Source: Bacillus solitudinis
Lineage (GTDB): Bacteria > Bacillota > Bacilli > Bacillales > Bacillaceae_D
Assembly: GCF_002797395.1 (NCBI RefSeq)
Contig: NZ_KZ454943.1
Location: 1,347,768 to 1,411,767, forward strand
DNA: 64,000 nucleotides
Direction: 5' to 3'
Position 1 is the first letter of the stretch; each line of letters starts with the position of its first letter. The notes under the pieces are model-generated. The model had not been told where the DNA came from, ran no database searches, and saw nothing but the letters and a program-made list of their open reading frames with translations. Positions 19,572-28,378 of this stretch are shown here, piece by piece. Made by a program: the position numbers and the translations under genes.

Positions 19572-20050
19572 TTACTTTTTCAGGTTCATGGCAGCGAAAA
19601 CGAGCATTGCCTGCATTGAATTTTTTTCCAACCCTTTCAGATTGGCCCAACGCAAACCATGCTTTTGTTTGAGCTCCGCAAAGACACGTTCAATCGTTTC
19701 TTTACGCTCGGCGTAAATCTCTTTATTCCAATCAGTATGCCTCAAGTGCTCCGCTTCATCCAAGGTATCTTGCCAAATGTGACGAAGGACGAGCTTTTGA
19801 TGGTTTTTACTCTTTGTACATTGATCTTTTATGGTCTGACGCATAGAGCGAATGCCAAAAGTATATTGAATAAACACCATTTTCACTAACAATACAGGGT
19901 CTATGCTTGGGTACCCTTTATCAGTAGAATAAAGCTCTTTTACAAGATCGTAGATGAATCAAACTCCATTGAATAATCTAACTTTCGGACAAGATGGTCT
20001 TTAGGTACTAATTTTTCAATCGAAACCATCTCCATGTGCATTCTTTTCAT
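19572..20050 (-). pseudogene. IS1182-family transposase remnant
   Basis: The N-terminal part starts at the ATG at 20050 (MKRMHMEMVSIEKLVPKDHL) and runs to a frameshift near 19957, where one T appears lost. It resumes as DLVKELYSTDKGYPSIDP and VKMVFIQYTFGIRSMRQTI, then jumps to the C-terminal catalytic end (TIERVFAELKQKHGLRW, LVFAAMNLKK). About 300 residues of the middle, including part of the DDE core, are missing. Hairpins at 19470-19505, 19534-19564 and 20094-20114 flank it. It is an inactive relic. Confidence 0.85.
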
Positions 20051-20132
20051 CTAGTTTTTTTGACATCATCACCAGTCACCTCGTACAGGCTGACCATTGC
20101 TTTTATAGCAATGGGTAAGTTTTTTATTGATT

Positions 20133-21584
20133 TTAATGTGCACCTGTACTTGCCAAACCCAACCTTGAAATAATTAGTTGACTCTCCTTACTGAGGCGAA
20201 TCAATTCTACCTTTTTTCCACTGTCTTCATATTTATTAATAACCTTTGCAAGAGCAATCACCCCAGAATGGTCCCATACTTGTGCAAATTCCATATCAAT
20301 CACAATATGATTTGGGTCTTCATCATACTTAAATTGTTCTAGAAATAAGGTCGTTGAACCAAAGAAAAGCTGACCTGAAATTCTGTACGTTTTTTTATTT
20401 CCCTCGGTGGACGTACCTACTTTGATTTTGGCAATTTTCCATACAAAGGTCAGTGCACTTACAAGAACCCCTGCCAAAACTCCTTGGGCCAAATCATGTG
20501 TGACAATAACGATCGCTACCGTAATCATAATGACAAGCGCTTCACTTTTGGGCATTTTTCTTATATCAATAATAGATTGCCAGTGAAACGTTCCTATGGA
20601 AACCATAATCATAACTCCAACAAGCGCCGCCATCGGAATCTGGGCTACAATTTCGCCAAACATAATGATTAACACAATGAGTACAATCCCAGCTGTGAGA
20701 GATGAAAGTCTTCCTTTACCACCTGATTTTACATTGATAATCGATTGTCCAATCATCGCACAACCTGCCATTCCTCCAAAAAATCCAGTAACGAAATTAG
20801 CAATCCCTTGCCCTCTAACTTCTTTGTTTTTTGAACTTGGTGTATCTGTCATATCATCCACAATTGTGGCGGTTAGTAATGACTCTAATAAACCAACGAG
20901 CGAGAGTGTAATAGCGTAAGGTAAGACAATCATGAATGTTTCAAAAGAAAATGGAATGTTTGGTATAATGAAAACGGGCAATGTACTAGTTATTGGGCCA
21001 ATGTCTCCAATTGTTTGGATGTTCATCCCAGTAAATATAGAAAATGCCGTTAAACCAACTAAAGCGACTAATGAAGACGGAATCGCTCTTGTCAAACGTG
21101 GTAGTAAATAAATAATAAGAAGTGTGACAGCCACCATCACATACATGTTTAATGACTCTCCTACGAAATAGGGTAATTGAGCCATAAAGATTAAAATCGC
21201 TAAGGCATTTAAAAAACCAATGATGACAGAGTTTGGGATGAAGGATAAGATTAACGATCCCGTTTTAAACACACCTAACATAATTTGGATTAATCCTGTT
21301 AAGATTGTCGCAGCAAACAAGTATTCAATACCATAATCAGCTACTAATGTAATCATTAATAAAGCCATTGCACCAGTAGCAGCGGAAATCATACCCGGCC
21401 GTCCACCTACAAATGCAATGATGACTGGAATTAGAAAGGACGCATACAACCCAACCATTGGGTCAACACCTGCAATAATCGAAAACGCAATCGCTTCGGG
21501 AATCAATGCAAGCGCAACTGTTATCCCTGCAAGCATGTCTCCTCTTATATTAGAAAACCAACTGTTCCTTATAGATGACATCAT
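20133..21584 (-). CDS. SulP-family anion transporter with C-terminal STAS domain
   Basis: This 483-residue membrane protein has about eleven hydrophobic helices, with the family signature GLYASFLIPVIIAFVGGRPGMISAATGA near residues 45-75. A cytoplasmic STAS domain follows residue about 400 (FFGSTTLFLEQF, HIVIDMEFAQVWDHSGVIAL). SulP proteins move sulfate, bicarbonate or other anions, usually with H+ or Na+; Bacillus YbaR and YvdB are of this type. The substrate is not certain. A minus-strand hairpin with a T tract lies 80 bases upstream of the start. Confidence 0.88.
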   Translation of the reverse strand: MMSSIRNSWFSNIRGDMLAGITVALALIPEAIAFSIIAGVDPMVGLYASFLIPVIIAFVGGRPGMISAATGAMALLMITLVADYGIEYLFAATILTGLIQIMLGVFKTGSLILSFIPNSVIIGFLNALAILIFMAQLPYFVGESLNMYVMVAVTLLIIYLLPRLTRAIPSSLVALVGLTAFSIFTGMNIQTIGDIGPITSTLPVFIIPNIPFSFETFMIVLPYAITLSLVGLLESLLTATIVDDMTDTPSSKNKEVRGQGIANFVTGFFGGMAGCAMIGQSIINVKSGGKGRLSSLTAGIVLIVLIIMFGEIVAQIPMAALVGVMIMVSIGTFHWQSIIDIRKMPKSEALVIMITVAIVIVTHDLAQGVLAGVLVSALTFVWKIAKIKVGTSTEGNKKTYRISGQLFFGSTTLFLEQFKYDEDPNHIVIDMEFAQVWDHSGVIALAKVINKYEDSGKKVELIRLSKESQLIISRLGLASTGAH

Positions 21585-21656
21585 TATAATTAACCCCTCT
21601 TTCCCAAAAACACAATGATAGGTTTTGTTAAAATATGAAATTCATACTTCAGAAAG

Positions 21657-21693
21657 GAGAAAAAAAGCACTTATCTGATTTACAGATGAGCAC
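21657..21693 (-). terminator. Terminator-like hairpin in the leader of the SulP gene
   Basis: On the minus strand CTCATCTG pairs with CAGATAAG, then TGCTTTTTT follows. No minus-strand gene ends nearby; the next upstream one stops at 22010. It could end read-through from that gene, or act as an attenuator of the SulP transcript. Confidence 0.5.
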
Positions 21694-21806
21694 CTTCCGT
21701 AAAGGGTTATATTATTCAATCGTTAACTGTGGATTATTGTTTAATTTCACACCTGGTTAACTACTTAGAAAGTTAATTTGAGAGTTCTATAGTGAAGGAG
21801 AAAATC

Positions 21807-21977
21807 GTGCAAAAACACCGTAACTCATCAAAACTATTAATCAAACGTTTAATTAAAGACCAGCAAGTCCTTGCTACGCTAATACTTTTTTATTTATATT
21901 TTACTATCATAGGTAGAGTAATCCTCCCTACATTTGCCAAGATTATTCTCATGTTCACTTTTACTACTTTTTTATGA
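21807..21977 (+). CDS. Small basic membrane protein, hypothetical
   Basis: A GTG at 21807 with AAGGAG 6 bases upstream opens a 56-residue frame. The first 22 residues are basic (QKHRNSSKLLIKRLIK), followed by one or two hydrophobic helices (LATLILFYLYFTIIG and FAKIILMFTFTTFL). It is not recognised. The good ribosome binding site and amphipathic layout support a real small membrane protein; its low-complexity AT-rich codons could also be chance. Confidence 0.35.
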   Translation: MQKHRNSSKLLIKRLIKDQQVLATLILFYLYFTIIGRVILPTFAKIILMFTFTTFL

Positions 21978-22009
21978 AAAGTAAGAACATTGCCAATAGT
22001 TGATTAGCT

Positions 22010-22879
22010 TTAATTTGGCTCGACATGGACATGGACAGCATATACTCCATAGCCTTGTATCATAACTTTTTCAACATGGGTAGCTATATCATGAGCTTCT
22101 TTAATATCTAAAGTAGAATTCACTAAAATAACAACATCGATTACTTCATTATTCCCGTAGTTTCGCCCTTTAATTTCTTTTATTCCTTTAACTCCCTCGA
22201 CATTGGTGATGATGCCCAGATAAAATTGAATTTTATTTTCATCAAATCCATCCGAAAGTTCATGAGAAGCTTGTCTAAAAATACCCCAAGCTGTTTTACA
22301 TATGATCATTCCTACAATAACGGCAGTTAACGTATCAAGCCAAGGCATATTTAATTGAGAACCAAAAATACCTACGGCTGCCCCTATACTCACCCAAGCA
22401 TCTGAAATGTTATCTTTTGCCGTTGCCATTACCGCTTTGCTATTAATTTTAATCGCTAATTTTTTGTTATAACGATAAACAAAATACATCGCTAGTGCAG
22501 AAAAGATACCTACATACGCTGCCAATATATCAGGTGACTCTTTTACTCCTTGAAACATAGAGGTGATAGCATCAATCAATACTTGTAGACCCACTGCCAC
22601 CATAATAAAGGAAGCTACCATTGATGCAATGGTTTCACTTTTCCAATGACCATACCCATGATCCTTATCAGGTGGCCTTTGTGAAAGTTTGAGTCCTATG
22701 AGTACAGCAATAGATGCAATGATATCTGTTGTGTTGTTTAGACCATCTGCTATCAGAGCAGCTGAGTTACTCATATATCCAACAACTAATTTTATGATAG
22801 AAAGACATATGTAAGAAATAATACTTATGATTGCTCCGCGTTCACCTAATTTAAGATTACTATACTTTTGCTCTTCCAC
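22010..22879 (-). CDS. Cation diffusion facilitator, manganese-efflux type
   Basis: This 289-residue protein has six membrane helices and a C-terminal ferredoxin-like domain (VHVHVEPN at the end). Helix II reads ADGLNNTTD and helix V reads KDNISDAWVSIG, so the metal site has Asn/Asp-xxx-Asp where zinc CDFs have His-xxx-Asp. This pattern fits the Mn-exporting CDFs MneP/MneS (YdfM/YeaB) of Bacillus. The start is a GTG with AGGGGG 8 bases before it. It pumps metal out by proton antiport and may protect against excess Mn(II); Fe(II) is also possible. Confidence 0.85.
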   Translation of the reverse strand: MEEQKYSNLKLGERGAIISIISYICLSIIKLVVGYMSNSAALIADGLNNTTDIIASIAVLIGLKLSQRPPDKDHGYGHWKSETIASMVASFIMVAVGLQVLIDAITSMFQGVKESPDILAAYVGIFSALAMYFVYRYNKKLAIKINSKAVMATAKDNISDAWVSIGAAVGIFGSQLNMPWLDTLTAVIVGMIICKTAWGIFRQASHELSDGFDENKIQFYLGIITNVEGVKGIKEIKGRNYGNNEVIDVVILVNSTLDIKEAHDIATHVEKVMIQGYGVYAVHVHVEPN

Positions 22880-23113
22880 TCGACTTGCCCCCTACTCAGC
22901 ACCTAATTATGATATCAACTAAAATAAGGGTGGGTCTAGAGCAATCTTTTTGTATCGTTATACATAAGTAAGCGATATACAAGTAAGTTGCCTTAACGAC
23001 AAAAAACAGGGGGCACTTCTGTTTGCTGATAGATACAATATTTCTTTGAAATGATTGCTGTTAATCCATCGTAGTTTTCTCCAGCATGGCGAGCTTACTA
23101 CGTTCCTCTTTTT

Positions 23114-23145
23114 AAAAAACCCGAGTCATATTGACTCGGGTTTTT
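23114..23145. terminator. Bidirectional terminator
   Basis: AAAAACCCGAGTC pairs perfectly with GACTCGGGTTTTT around a 5-base loop. It lies 7 bases past the YdhK-like stop. The 23146-side T run and the opposite A run allow use in both directions. Confidence 0.88.
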
Positions 23146-23151
23146 GATTGA

Positions 23152-23748
23152 TTATTCAGCGGATAGTTCAGCTTCTGTTACCCATTTATGATTTTTGACT
23201 ACTTCGCCTCCAGTCGTTGGAATGAAGTCTACCATATATACAGTTGTTTCTTCGGCTGAATCGACTTCAGCAGTTGCGCCGTCCATGCCTTCCATATGCT
23301 CAGCATCTAACGTGACTTCCGCGCCAGCTTCTAAAGCAGACTTCTTAGCGTTTTCAAGTTCCTCATGAATGACCCATTTGTGATTTTCAACTAGAGCGTC
23401 ACCAGTGGTTGGCGTATATGTAATGACATAAGCTGTCGTGCTATAAGCACCGACAATTGTAGCTTCGGCACCTTGCATGCCCTCCATATGGTCGGTTTGG
23501 ATAATCGCTCGGCTACCGACTTCATAAGTAGGATTTTCTGCAACTTGTAAATCATTAGGAACTTCACCCGATCCCGAGTGGTTCATCCCCATATGACTTG
23601 ATTCTTCATCCATGTTCTCTTCGCTGTCCATGTTCAATTGTTCTTCACTTTCAGGCGAATTCGTTTCTTCCTCATCACTATTGCATCCAACCAAGGTAAA
23701 TACGACTAGAAATAATAAGATACTTGTTATAAGTTTACTTTTTTTCAT
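23152..23748 (-). CDS. ydhK: YdhK-family lipoprotein (two DUF1541 repeats)
   Basis: This protein of about 198 residues has a lipoprotein signal (KLITSILLFLVVFTLVGC) and an acidic Met/His-rich linker (EESSHMGMNHSGSG) that could bind metal. Two DUF1541 repeats follow, each with TDHMEGM or DAEHMEGM, a YMV/YVITYTPTTG strand and an NHKWV segment. The open frame reaches 23790, but a GGGA ribosome binding site and the signal peptide mark the ATG at 23748. The family's function is not established. It is transcribed away from a two-component system, which may control it. Confidence 0.86.
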   Translation of the reverse strand: MKKSKLITSILLFLVVFTLVGCNSDEEETNSPESEEQLNMDSEENMDEESSHMGMNHSGSGEVPNDLQVAENPTYEVGSRAIIQTDHMEGMQGAEATIVGAYSTTAYVITYTPTTGDALVENHKWVIHEELENAKKSALEAGAEVTLDAEHMEGMDGATAEVDSAEETTVYMVDFIPTTGGEVVKNHKWVTEAELSAE

Positions 23749-24177
23749 CTTTATCCCTCTTTCACTATTGGTATAAGGAACTTTACCCAAAAAGTATGCA
23801 AATGGTGTGCAGGATCTATGGAAAATCTATTAATAATTTATTCATTTTCCATTTTAATATTGAAAAACCAATGAATATATTCTGCACAAAAAATTGAAAT
23901 TTTTTATATAAACTAAAAAATAGAATGCTTTTTATTGATACGTGAACAAAATAGGAGAAGGACTTGTATTTTTTAAGTTATGGGACAACCCCGTCTTTAA
24001 TCGAGTATACTAATGAAAACAAAGAAAACAGGTGAGACTGTCTCCATTATTCCCTAAATTCAAACGACGCAAAGTGACGAGAAGATTGTTTGAACCGCTT
24101 AATTAAAGTCAACGAACTGAGATTATTTTTACTTTTGTATCCTCTGATACGTAATTCTTAATATAAAGAGGTCAGCT

Positions 24178-25566
24178 ATGTTTAATAAACTCTCGATGAA
24201 AATCGGCTTGTTATTTTTTTTCTTTATTTTAATCATTGAATCGTTTTTGTTTCTTGCTCTATACATCACCTTGGTGAATGAGCGAGTAGATGAAGTCCTA
24301 GATAATTTATTAGCACGTGGAAATACACATAGTGAGGTCTTGGAAGAAAGTTTCGAACAATCCACATTGATGCATGTTGCCATAATGGAAGCAGCTTCTG
24401 ACTTCATTGTCATTATTACTGATGAAACTGGTAATATACTTGTAAATTCAGATTCGATTGAAGCAGAAATGACCGAAGTACTTGAGCATATCGATTTTGA
24501 TATCAAATCTAGCAAGGGTAAAGTAGTGGAAGAACATTGGAATGAGAAAAAGTATATTGCGACAGATAGTCCGATAACAATCAACGAGGAACATAGTGGT
24601 CATGTATTTATGTTTGCAGATACGAGTTATATTAAAAGAATTGTTGACCATTTAAGGGATCAATTCTTAGTTGTTAGTTTGGTTACTATCGCATTGACAA
24701 TTTTTACAATATTAGTGTTATCCAGAGTCATCACTCTTCCTCTAATAAGAATGAAGGAAGCTACAGAACAGCTAAGTAAAGGGGATAATAAAGTTCAGCT
24801 CTACATTGATCGAAATGATGAATTGGGTGAGTTGGCAAAATCAATCACAAAATTATCGAACGACTTGGCTCACTTGAAAAAAGCTCGAAATGAATTTTTA
24901 GCTAATATTTCACATGAGCTTCGAACTCCAATGACGTATATTAAAGGGTATGCAGATATCGTTAGTCGGCCGTATATTTCCGATGAAGAAAAGAAGGAAT
25001 ATATCGCTATCATTCGGGAAGAGACTGCACATATGACGGTGTTGATTAAGAATTTATTTGAATTAGCTCAGCTAGATCAAAATCAATTTCTAATTAAGCA
25101 AGAAAATGTTTCATTGGATGCAATTTTTACCTCAGTAGCCGGTTTGATCAAACCTGCATTTGAGGAGAAGAACATCTCACTGCTTGTCAGATGTAAGCCA
25201 GATATCGTTGCTTTCATCGATCCAAAACGTATTCAACAAGTTTTGTTAAATGTACTCGATAACGCTAGAAAGCATTCCGATGAAGGAACATCCGTCACGC
25301 TAACTTGTGTGGATAATGAGAAGAAAATCACGATACAAATTATCGATACAGGAGAAGGGATACCTGAAGAAGAGCTACCTTTTGTGTTTGAACGCTTGTA
25401 CAGGGTGGAAAAGTCAAGGTCTAGAAAAAGCGGTGGCAGTGGTCTCGGTTTAGCGATCGCCAAAGAAATTATCGAATCGCATGGGGGGAGAATCAACATC
25501 CAAAGAGGACTTGAAAAAGGGACCACCGTCATAATCGAATTGGAAAGAGGTGAACACCATTCATAA
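24178..25566 (+). CDS. Sensor histidine kinase
   Basis: This 462-residue membrane kinase has a first helix at 8-30, an extracytoplasmic sensor of about 125 residues (DFIVIITDETGNILVNSDS fits a PAS/Cache-like fold), a second helix near 165-185, a HAMP domain (LPLIRMKEATEQLSKGDN), the dimerisation box FLANISHELRTPMTYIKGY with the phospho-His, and an ATPase domain with N (NVLDNARKH), G1 (DTGEGIPEEE) and G2 (SGGSGLGLAIAK) boxes. It overlaps the response-regulator gene by 17 bases. The signal is unknown; the divergent ydhK gene is a possible target. Confidence 0.93.
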   Translation: MFNKLSMKIGLLFFFFILIIESFLFLALYITLVNERVDEVLDNLLARGNTHSEVLEESFEQSTLMHVAIMEAASDFIVIITDETGNILVNSDSIEAEMTEVLEHIDFDIKSSKGKVVEEHWNEKKYIATDSPITINEEHSGHVFMFADTSYIKRIVDHLRDQFLVVSLVTIALTIFTILVLSRVITLPLIRMKEATEQLSKGDNKVQLYIDRNDELGELAKSITKLSNDLAHLKKARNEFLANISHELRTPMTYIKGYADIVSRPYISDEEKKEYIAIIREETAHMTVLIKNLFELAQLDQNQFLIKQENVSLDAIFTSVAGLIKPAFEEKNISLLVRCKPDIVAFIDPKRIQQVLLNVLDNARKHSDEGTSVTLTCVDNEKKITIQIIDTGEGIPEEELPFVFERLYRVEKSRSRKSGGSGLGLAIAKEIIESHGGRINIQRGLEKGTTVIIELERGEHHS

Positions 25567-26245
25567 GGTACTTTTAGTAGACGATGAGAAACGTATGTTG
25601 GATTTAGTCGCTTTATACTTAAGACCCCACGACTATAAATGTAAAAAAGCGCTTGGTCCCCATGAAGCGCTATCCTATCTAGAAGAAGAGGAATTCGATC
25701 TAATTCTGTTAGATATTATGATGCCTGGTATGGATGGTTGGGAGCTTTGCCAGAAAGTACGGAGCTTCTCAGATGTGCCGATTATCATGCTAACCGCACG
25801 TGAACAGCAGGATGATATTGTTAAAGGATTGAAGCTAGGAGCCGACGATTACATTACAAAGCCTTTTAACGAAGAAGAGTTACTTGCCCGTATGGACGCA
25901 CTCTTGCGCAGAAGAACACCGAAAAACTTGATTGACAGTAACGGATTGGTATGGGATGAAAACCGGTTTGAACTTTCTTTTCAGAATAAACCCATCAAGT
26001 TGACACCGAAGGAATTTTCGATGGTAGGACATCTGATGAAAAATCCAAACAAAGTATTTGCAAGAGAGCAATTGATTGATTTGATTTGGGACTTTGATTC
26101 AGAGACAGAGGGGAGGACCGTCGATTCGCATGTCCGAAATGTTAGGGAAAAAATCCGTCAGGCTGGCTTTCCTGTTGATGAACACTTCCGAACAGTTTGG
26201 GGCGTAGGGTATAAATGGACTAACAACCCTTCAAAGAATGATTAA
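25550..26245 (+). CDS. OmpR-family response regulator
   Basis: This 231-residue protein has a receiver domain (LVDDEKRM acidic pair, LLDIMMPGMDGWE phospho-Asp, MLTAREQ Thr, ADDYITKPF Lys) and a C-terminal winged helix (KLTPKEFSMVGHLMKNPNKVFAREQLIDLIW, GRTVDSHVRNVREKIR). The start is a GTG inside the kinase gene, so the two are translationally coupled. A terminator lies about 90 bases past the stop. It should be phosphorylated by the adjacent kinase. Confidence 0.93.
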   Translation: MNTIHKVLLVDDEKRMLDLVALYLRPHDYKCKKALGPHEALSYLEEEEFDLILLDIMMPGMDGWELCQKVRSFSDVPIIMLTAREQQDDIVKGLKLGADDYITKPFNEEELLARMDALLRRRTPKNLIDSNGLVWDENRFELSFQNKPIKLTPKEFSMVGHLMKNPNKVFAREQLIDLIWDFDSETEGRTVDSHVRNVREKIRQAGFPVDEHFRTVWGVGYKWTNNPSKND

Positions 26246-26335
26246 TAGAACGGTTTATAATGAAAAATCATTAAACCTTGACTCAGGGTTTCCTCTTTGC
26301 ATGGAAAAAGTCTTCGATGTCATTAATAAAGAACT

Positions 26336-26367
26336 AGAAGGCTAGAGAAAAAGCTAGTCTTCTTTTT
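26336..26367 (+). terminator. Terminator of the two-component operon
   Basis: AGAAGGCTAG pairs with CTAGTCTTCT (one bulge) and is followed by a T5 run. Confidence 0.8.
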
Positions 26368-26492
26368 AATTGTTAACACGCATATTAAACGAATTTGTAA
26401 TAAACCCTATAAAGAAGATGAGGATCTTCACAGTTTCTTGATAATTTCAATCTATTATTAAGATAATCTTTTTAAGGATTGGGGTGATTACA

Positions 26493-26840
26493 ATGTCAGA
26501 AGTGTTTACCTCTCAAAATCCACGTTTACAAATAATAGATACTGGGTTGAAGTGCACGATAAAAAGCGGTTATTACGTCACAATTCCTAAATCAATCAGG
26601 AAGTCATTGACACTCGGGTGTGGAGATGAAGTAGCAGTTGGGCTAACCGGCCAAGCAGATGAATTAATGATCCAAAAATTACACGGAGAAACATTAAATA
26701 ATAAAATGATTATTAGTGAAAAAGGAGCAATAAGAATCCCAATTGAATTAAGGAGAATTTTAAAACTTGAGAAAGAAGATTCTTTTTATATTTTTCTAGA
26801 GATGTATAACAAAGCTCTCTTCCTTAAACGGACACTCTAA
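26493..26840 (+). CDS. Tandem SpoVT/AbrB-like DNA-binding protein
   Basis: This 115-residue protein contains two swapped-hairpin AbrB-type motifs. The first is at about residues 20-55 (KSGYYVTIPKSIRKSLTLGCGDEVAVGL) and the second at about 75-105 (ISEKGAIRIPIELRRILKLEKEDSFYIFLE). Each shows the G-x-V/I-x-IP-x-x-x-R core that forms the DNA-binding loop. AbrB itself has one such motif plus a separate dimerisation part, so this is a duplicated form, perhaps a pseudo-dimer. A GGGGTG ribosome binding site precedes the ATG at 26493. The target is unknown. Confidence 0.75.
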   Translation: MSEVFTSQNPRLQIIDTGLKCTIKSGYYVTIPKSIRKSLTLGCGDEVAVGLTGQADELMIQKLHGETLNNKMIISEKGAIRIPIELRRILKLEKEDSFYIFLEMYNKALFLKRTL

Positions 26841-27001
26841 TTAGAACAAGATACCATGCGTAAAGATTCTATGTACCATTGGTTCATCTTAACATTTATT
26901 ATTAATCACGATAGATAATTTATAATTCACATGTTTATTTATTTCGGTTAAAAACTGATCTAGTCCTTCATTATTTGGAAATTTGGATAGTCAACACTTA
27001 A

Positions 27002-27835
27002 CTAGACAACTTTTTTAAGGTGTCCAAGTTTGTATTCAATGGGACTCAAATAACCTAGTGTTCCGTGGATTCGTTTGTAATTAAACCAATTGATATAATT
27101 GTGTAATTCAGATTCTAACTCTTTCAGACTATCAAAATGGCGTCCTTTAATGAACTCCGTCTTTATGATTTTAAATGTGGCTTCTGCTACTGCATTATCA
27201 TAAGGACATCCTTTCATACTAAGCGAACGTTGGATATTAAACGTGGCTAATGCATCATCGATAAGTTTGTTTTTGAACTCACTTCCTCGATCTGTATGAA
27301 AGAGTCCGATCTTGCGCAAATCTGTTTTCATTGACGCTAAAGCACGATAAACAAGTAAAGCATTTTTATGACGCCCAGTACTATATCCAATAATTTCACG
27401 GTTAAAGAGATCAACAAATACACATATGTACTGCCATTTTTTATCGACTCTGACATATGTTAAATCACTCACCACGACAGATAACGCTTCATCTTGTTTA
27501 AATTGTCGATCAAGTTCATTTTTTTGTTCTGATTCGTTAGTTCCGCTAGAATATGACTTAAATTGCGCAAGCGTATAAGAGGACACCAAGCCCTGCTCTT
27601 TCATGATTCGTCCAATCCGACGTCTAGAAACAACCTTACTACGCTTTACTAATTCCTTTTTAATTTTACGAGTCCCATAGTTTTGGTAACTTTCGTGGAA
27701 AATCTCAATAATATCAGAAGTGATATCATCTTCAGCCTGTCGTTCTTTTGCTTCATAATAATAGGTACTTCTCGGGATTTGAAGGACTTTGCACATTGCT
27801 GATATCGAGTATTTGTGTTGATTATTCTTAATCAC
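27002..27835 (-). CDS. IS3-family transposase OrfB (DDE integrase)
   Basis: This 277-residue protein has an HTH_21-like N-terminal region (YYEAKERQAEDDITSDIIEIFHESYQNYGTRKIKKEL) and an rve integrase core with the three acidic residues: VVVSDLTYV, LFHTDRGSEF and DNAVAEATFK. It starts with GTG and lies in the -1 frame relative to orfA, so a frameshifted OrfAB fusion, as in other IS3 elements, is likely. The terminal GYLSPIEYK segment is typical. Confidence 0.9.
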   Translation of the reverse strand: MIKNNQHKYSISAMCKVLQIPRSTYYYEAKERQAEDDITSDIIEIFHESYQNYGTRKIKKELVKRSKVVSRRRIGRIMKEQGLVSSYTLAQFKSYSSGTNESEQKNELDRQFKQDEALSVVVSDLTYVRVDKKWQYICVFVDLFNREIIGYSTGRHKNALLVYRALASMKTDLRKIGLFHTDRGSEFKNKLIDDALATFNIQRSLSMKGCPYDNAVAEATFKIIKTEFIKGRHFDSLKELESELHNYINWFNYKRIHGTLGYLSPIEYKLGHLKKVV

Positions 27836-27837
27836 AT

Positions 27838-28122
27838 TTACTTTCGTCCTAGTATCAGCGCGGCTTGCTTTAAAATGTCATTCTCCATTTCCAATTGCTT
27901 ATTTCTCTTTCTTAGTTCCGCTAATTCCTTTTGTTCAGAAGTTAAATTGTCCTTTTCCTTGAAAGAACCAGATGTCTGACTCTGACCCACCCATTTATCA
28001 AGAGACGAAGGAGTGAGGTCATATTCACGAATAATCTCTTTTCTTGGTTTACCACTGTTGTATAGCTGCACAATTTGTTCTTTAAACTCTTTAGTAAATG
28101 TTCGGCGTTCTTTTTTAGTCAT
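27838..28122 (-). CDS. IS3-family transposase OrfA (helix-turn-helix)
   Basis: This 94-residue protein has a helix-turn-helix (FTKEFKEQIVQLYNSGKPRKEIIREYDLTPSSLDKWV) that binds the terminal repeats and a C-terminal leucine zipper (ELAELRKRNKQLEMENDILKQAALIL). It ends where orfB begins, and its stop overlaps the orfB region. Confidence 0.9.
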   Translation of the reverse strand: MTKKERRTFTKEFKEQIVQLYNSGKPRKEIIREYDLTPSSLDKWVGQSQTSGSFKEKDNLTSEQKELAELRKRNKQLEMENDILKQAALILGRK

Positions 28123-28288
28123 CGTAGATTCTCCTCAATTATATTATCTGTAGTCTACTTGACCTTAATTTTTCTGTCTAGTTCAGTGTAGCCGATTCAA
28201 TTTCTCTGTTTTGTGCCCAAAAGGATAATTTTATTTATCGGTGATCACTTTAGTTAACCTTCATTAAAATACTTTCTTTTAATCACAA

Positions 28289-28319
28289 AATATCCCAGCG
28301 AATGTAACACTGGGATATT
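28289..28319 (-). terminator. Terminator of the GH3 gene
   Basis: AATATCCCAG pairs perfectly with CTGGGATATT. On the minus strand it is followed by TTGTGATT with a short T tract. It lies 60 bases past the GH3 stop. Confidence 0.75.
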
Positions 28320-28378
28320 ATGATTTCATTTATTAACCTAACAAATTATTGATTTTCTGATAAGCCTGAACGTTTTTG

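Larger units (their letters stand above)
26994..28189 (-). mobile_element. IS3-family insertion sequence, about 1.2 kb
   Basis: Imperfect terminal inverted repeats mark the ends: ACACTTAACTAGACA at the left (26994) and the matching ACACTGAACTAGACA read inward from 28189, each followed within about 10 bases by TTAAGG. Two minus-strand genes, orfA and orfB, fill the interior in the IS3 arrangement. I see no clear target-site duplication. Both open frames appear intact, so it may be active. Confidence 0.85.
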
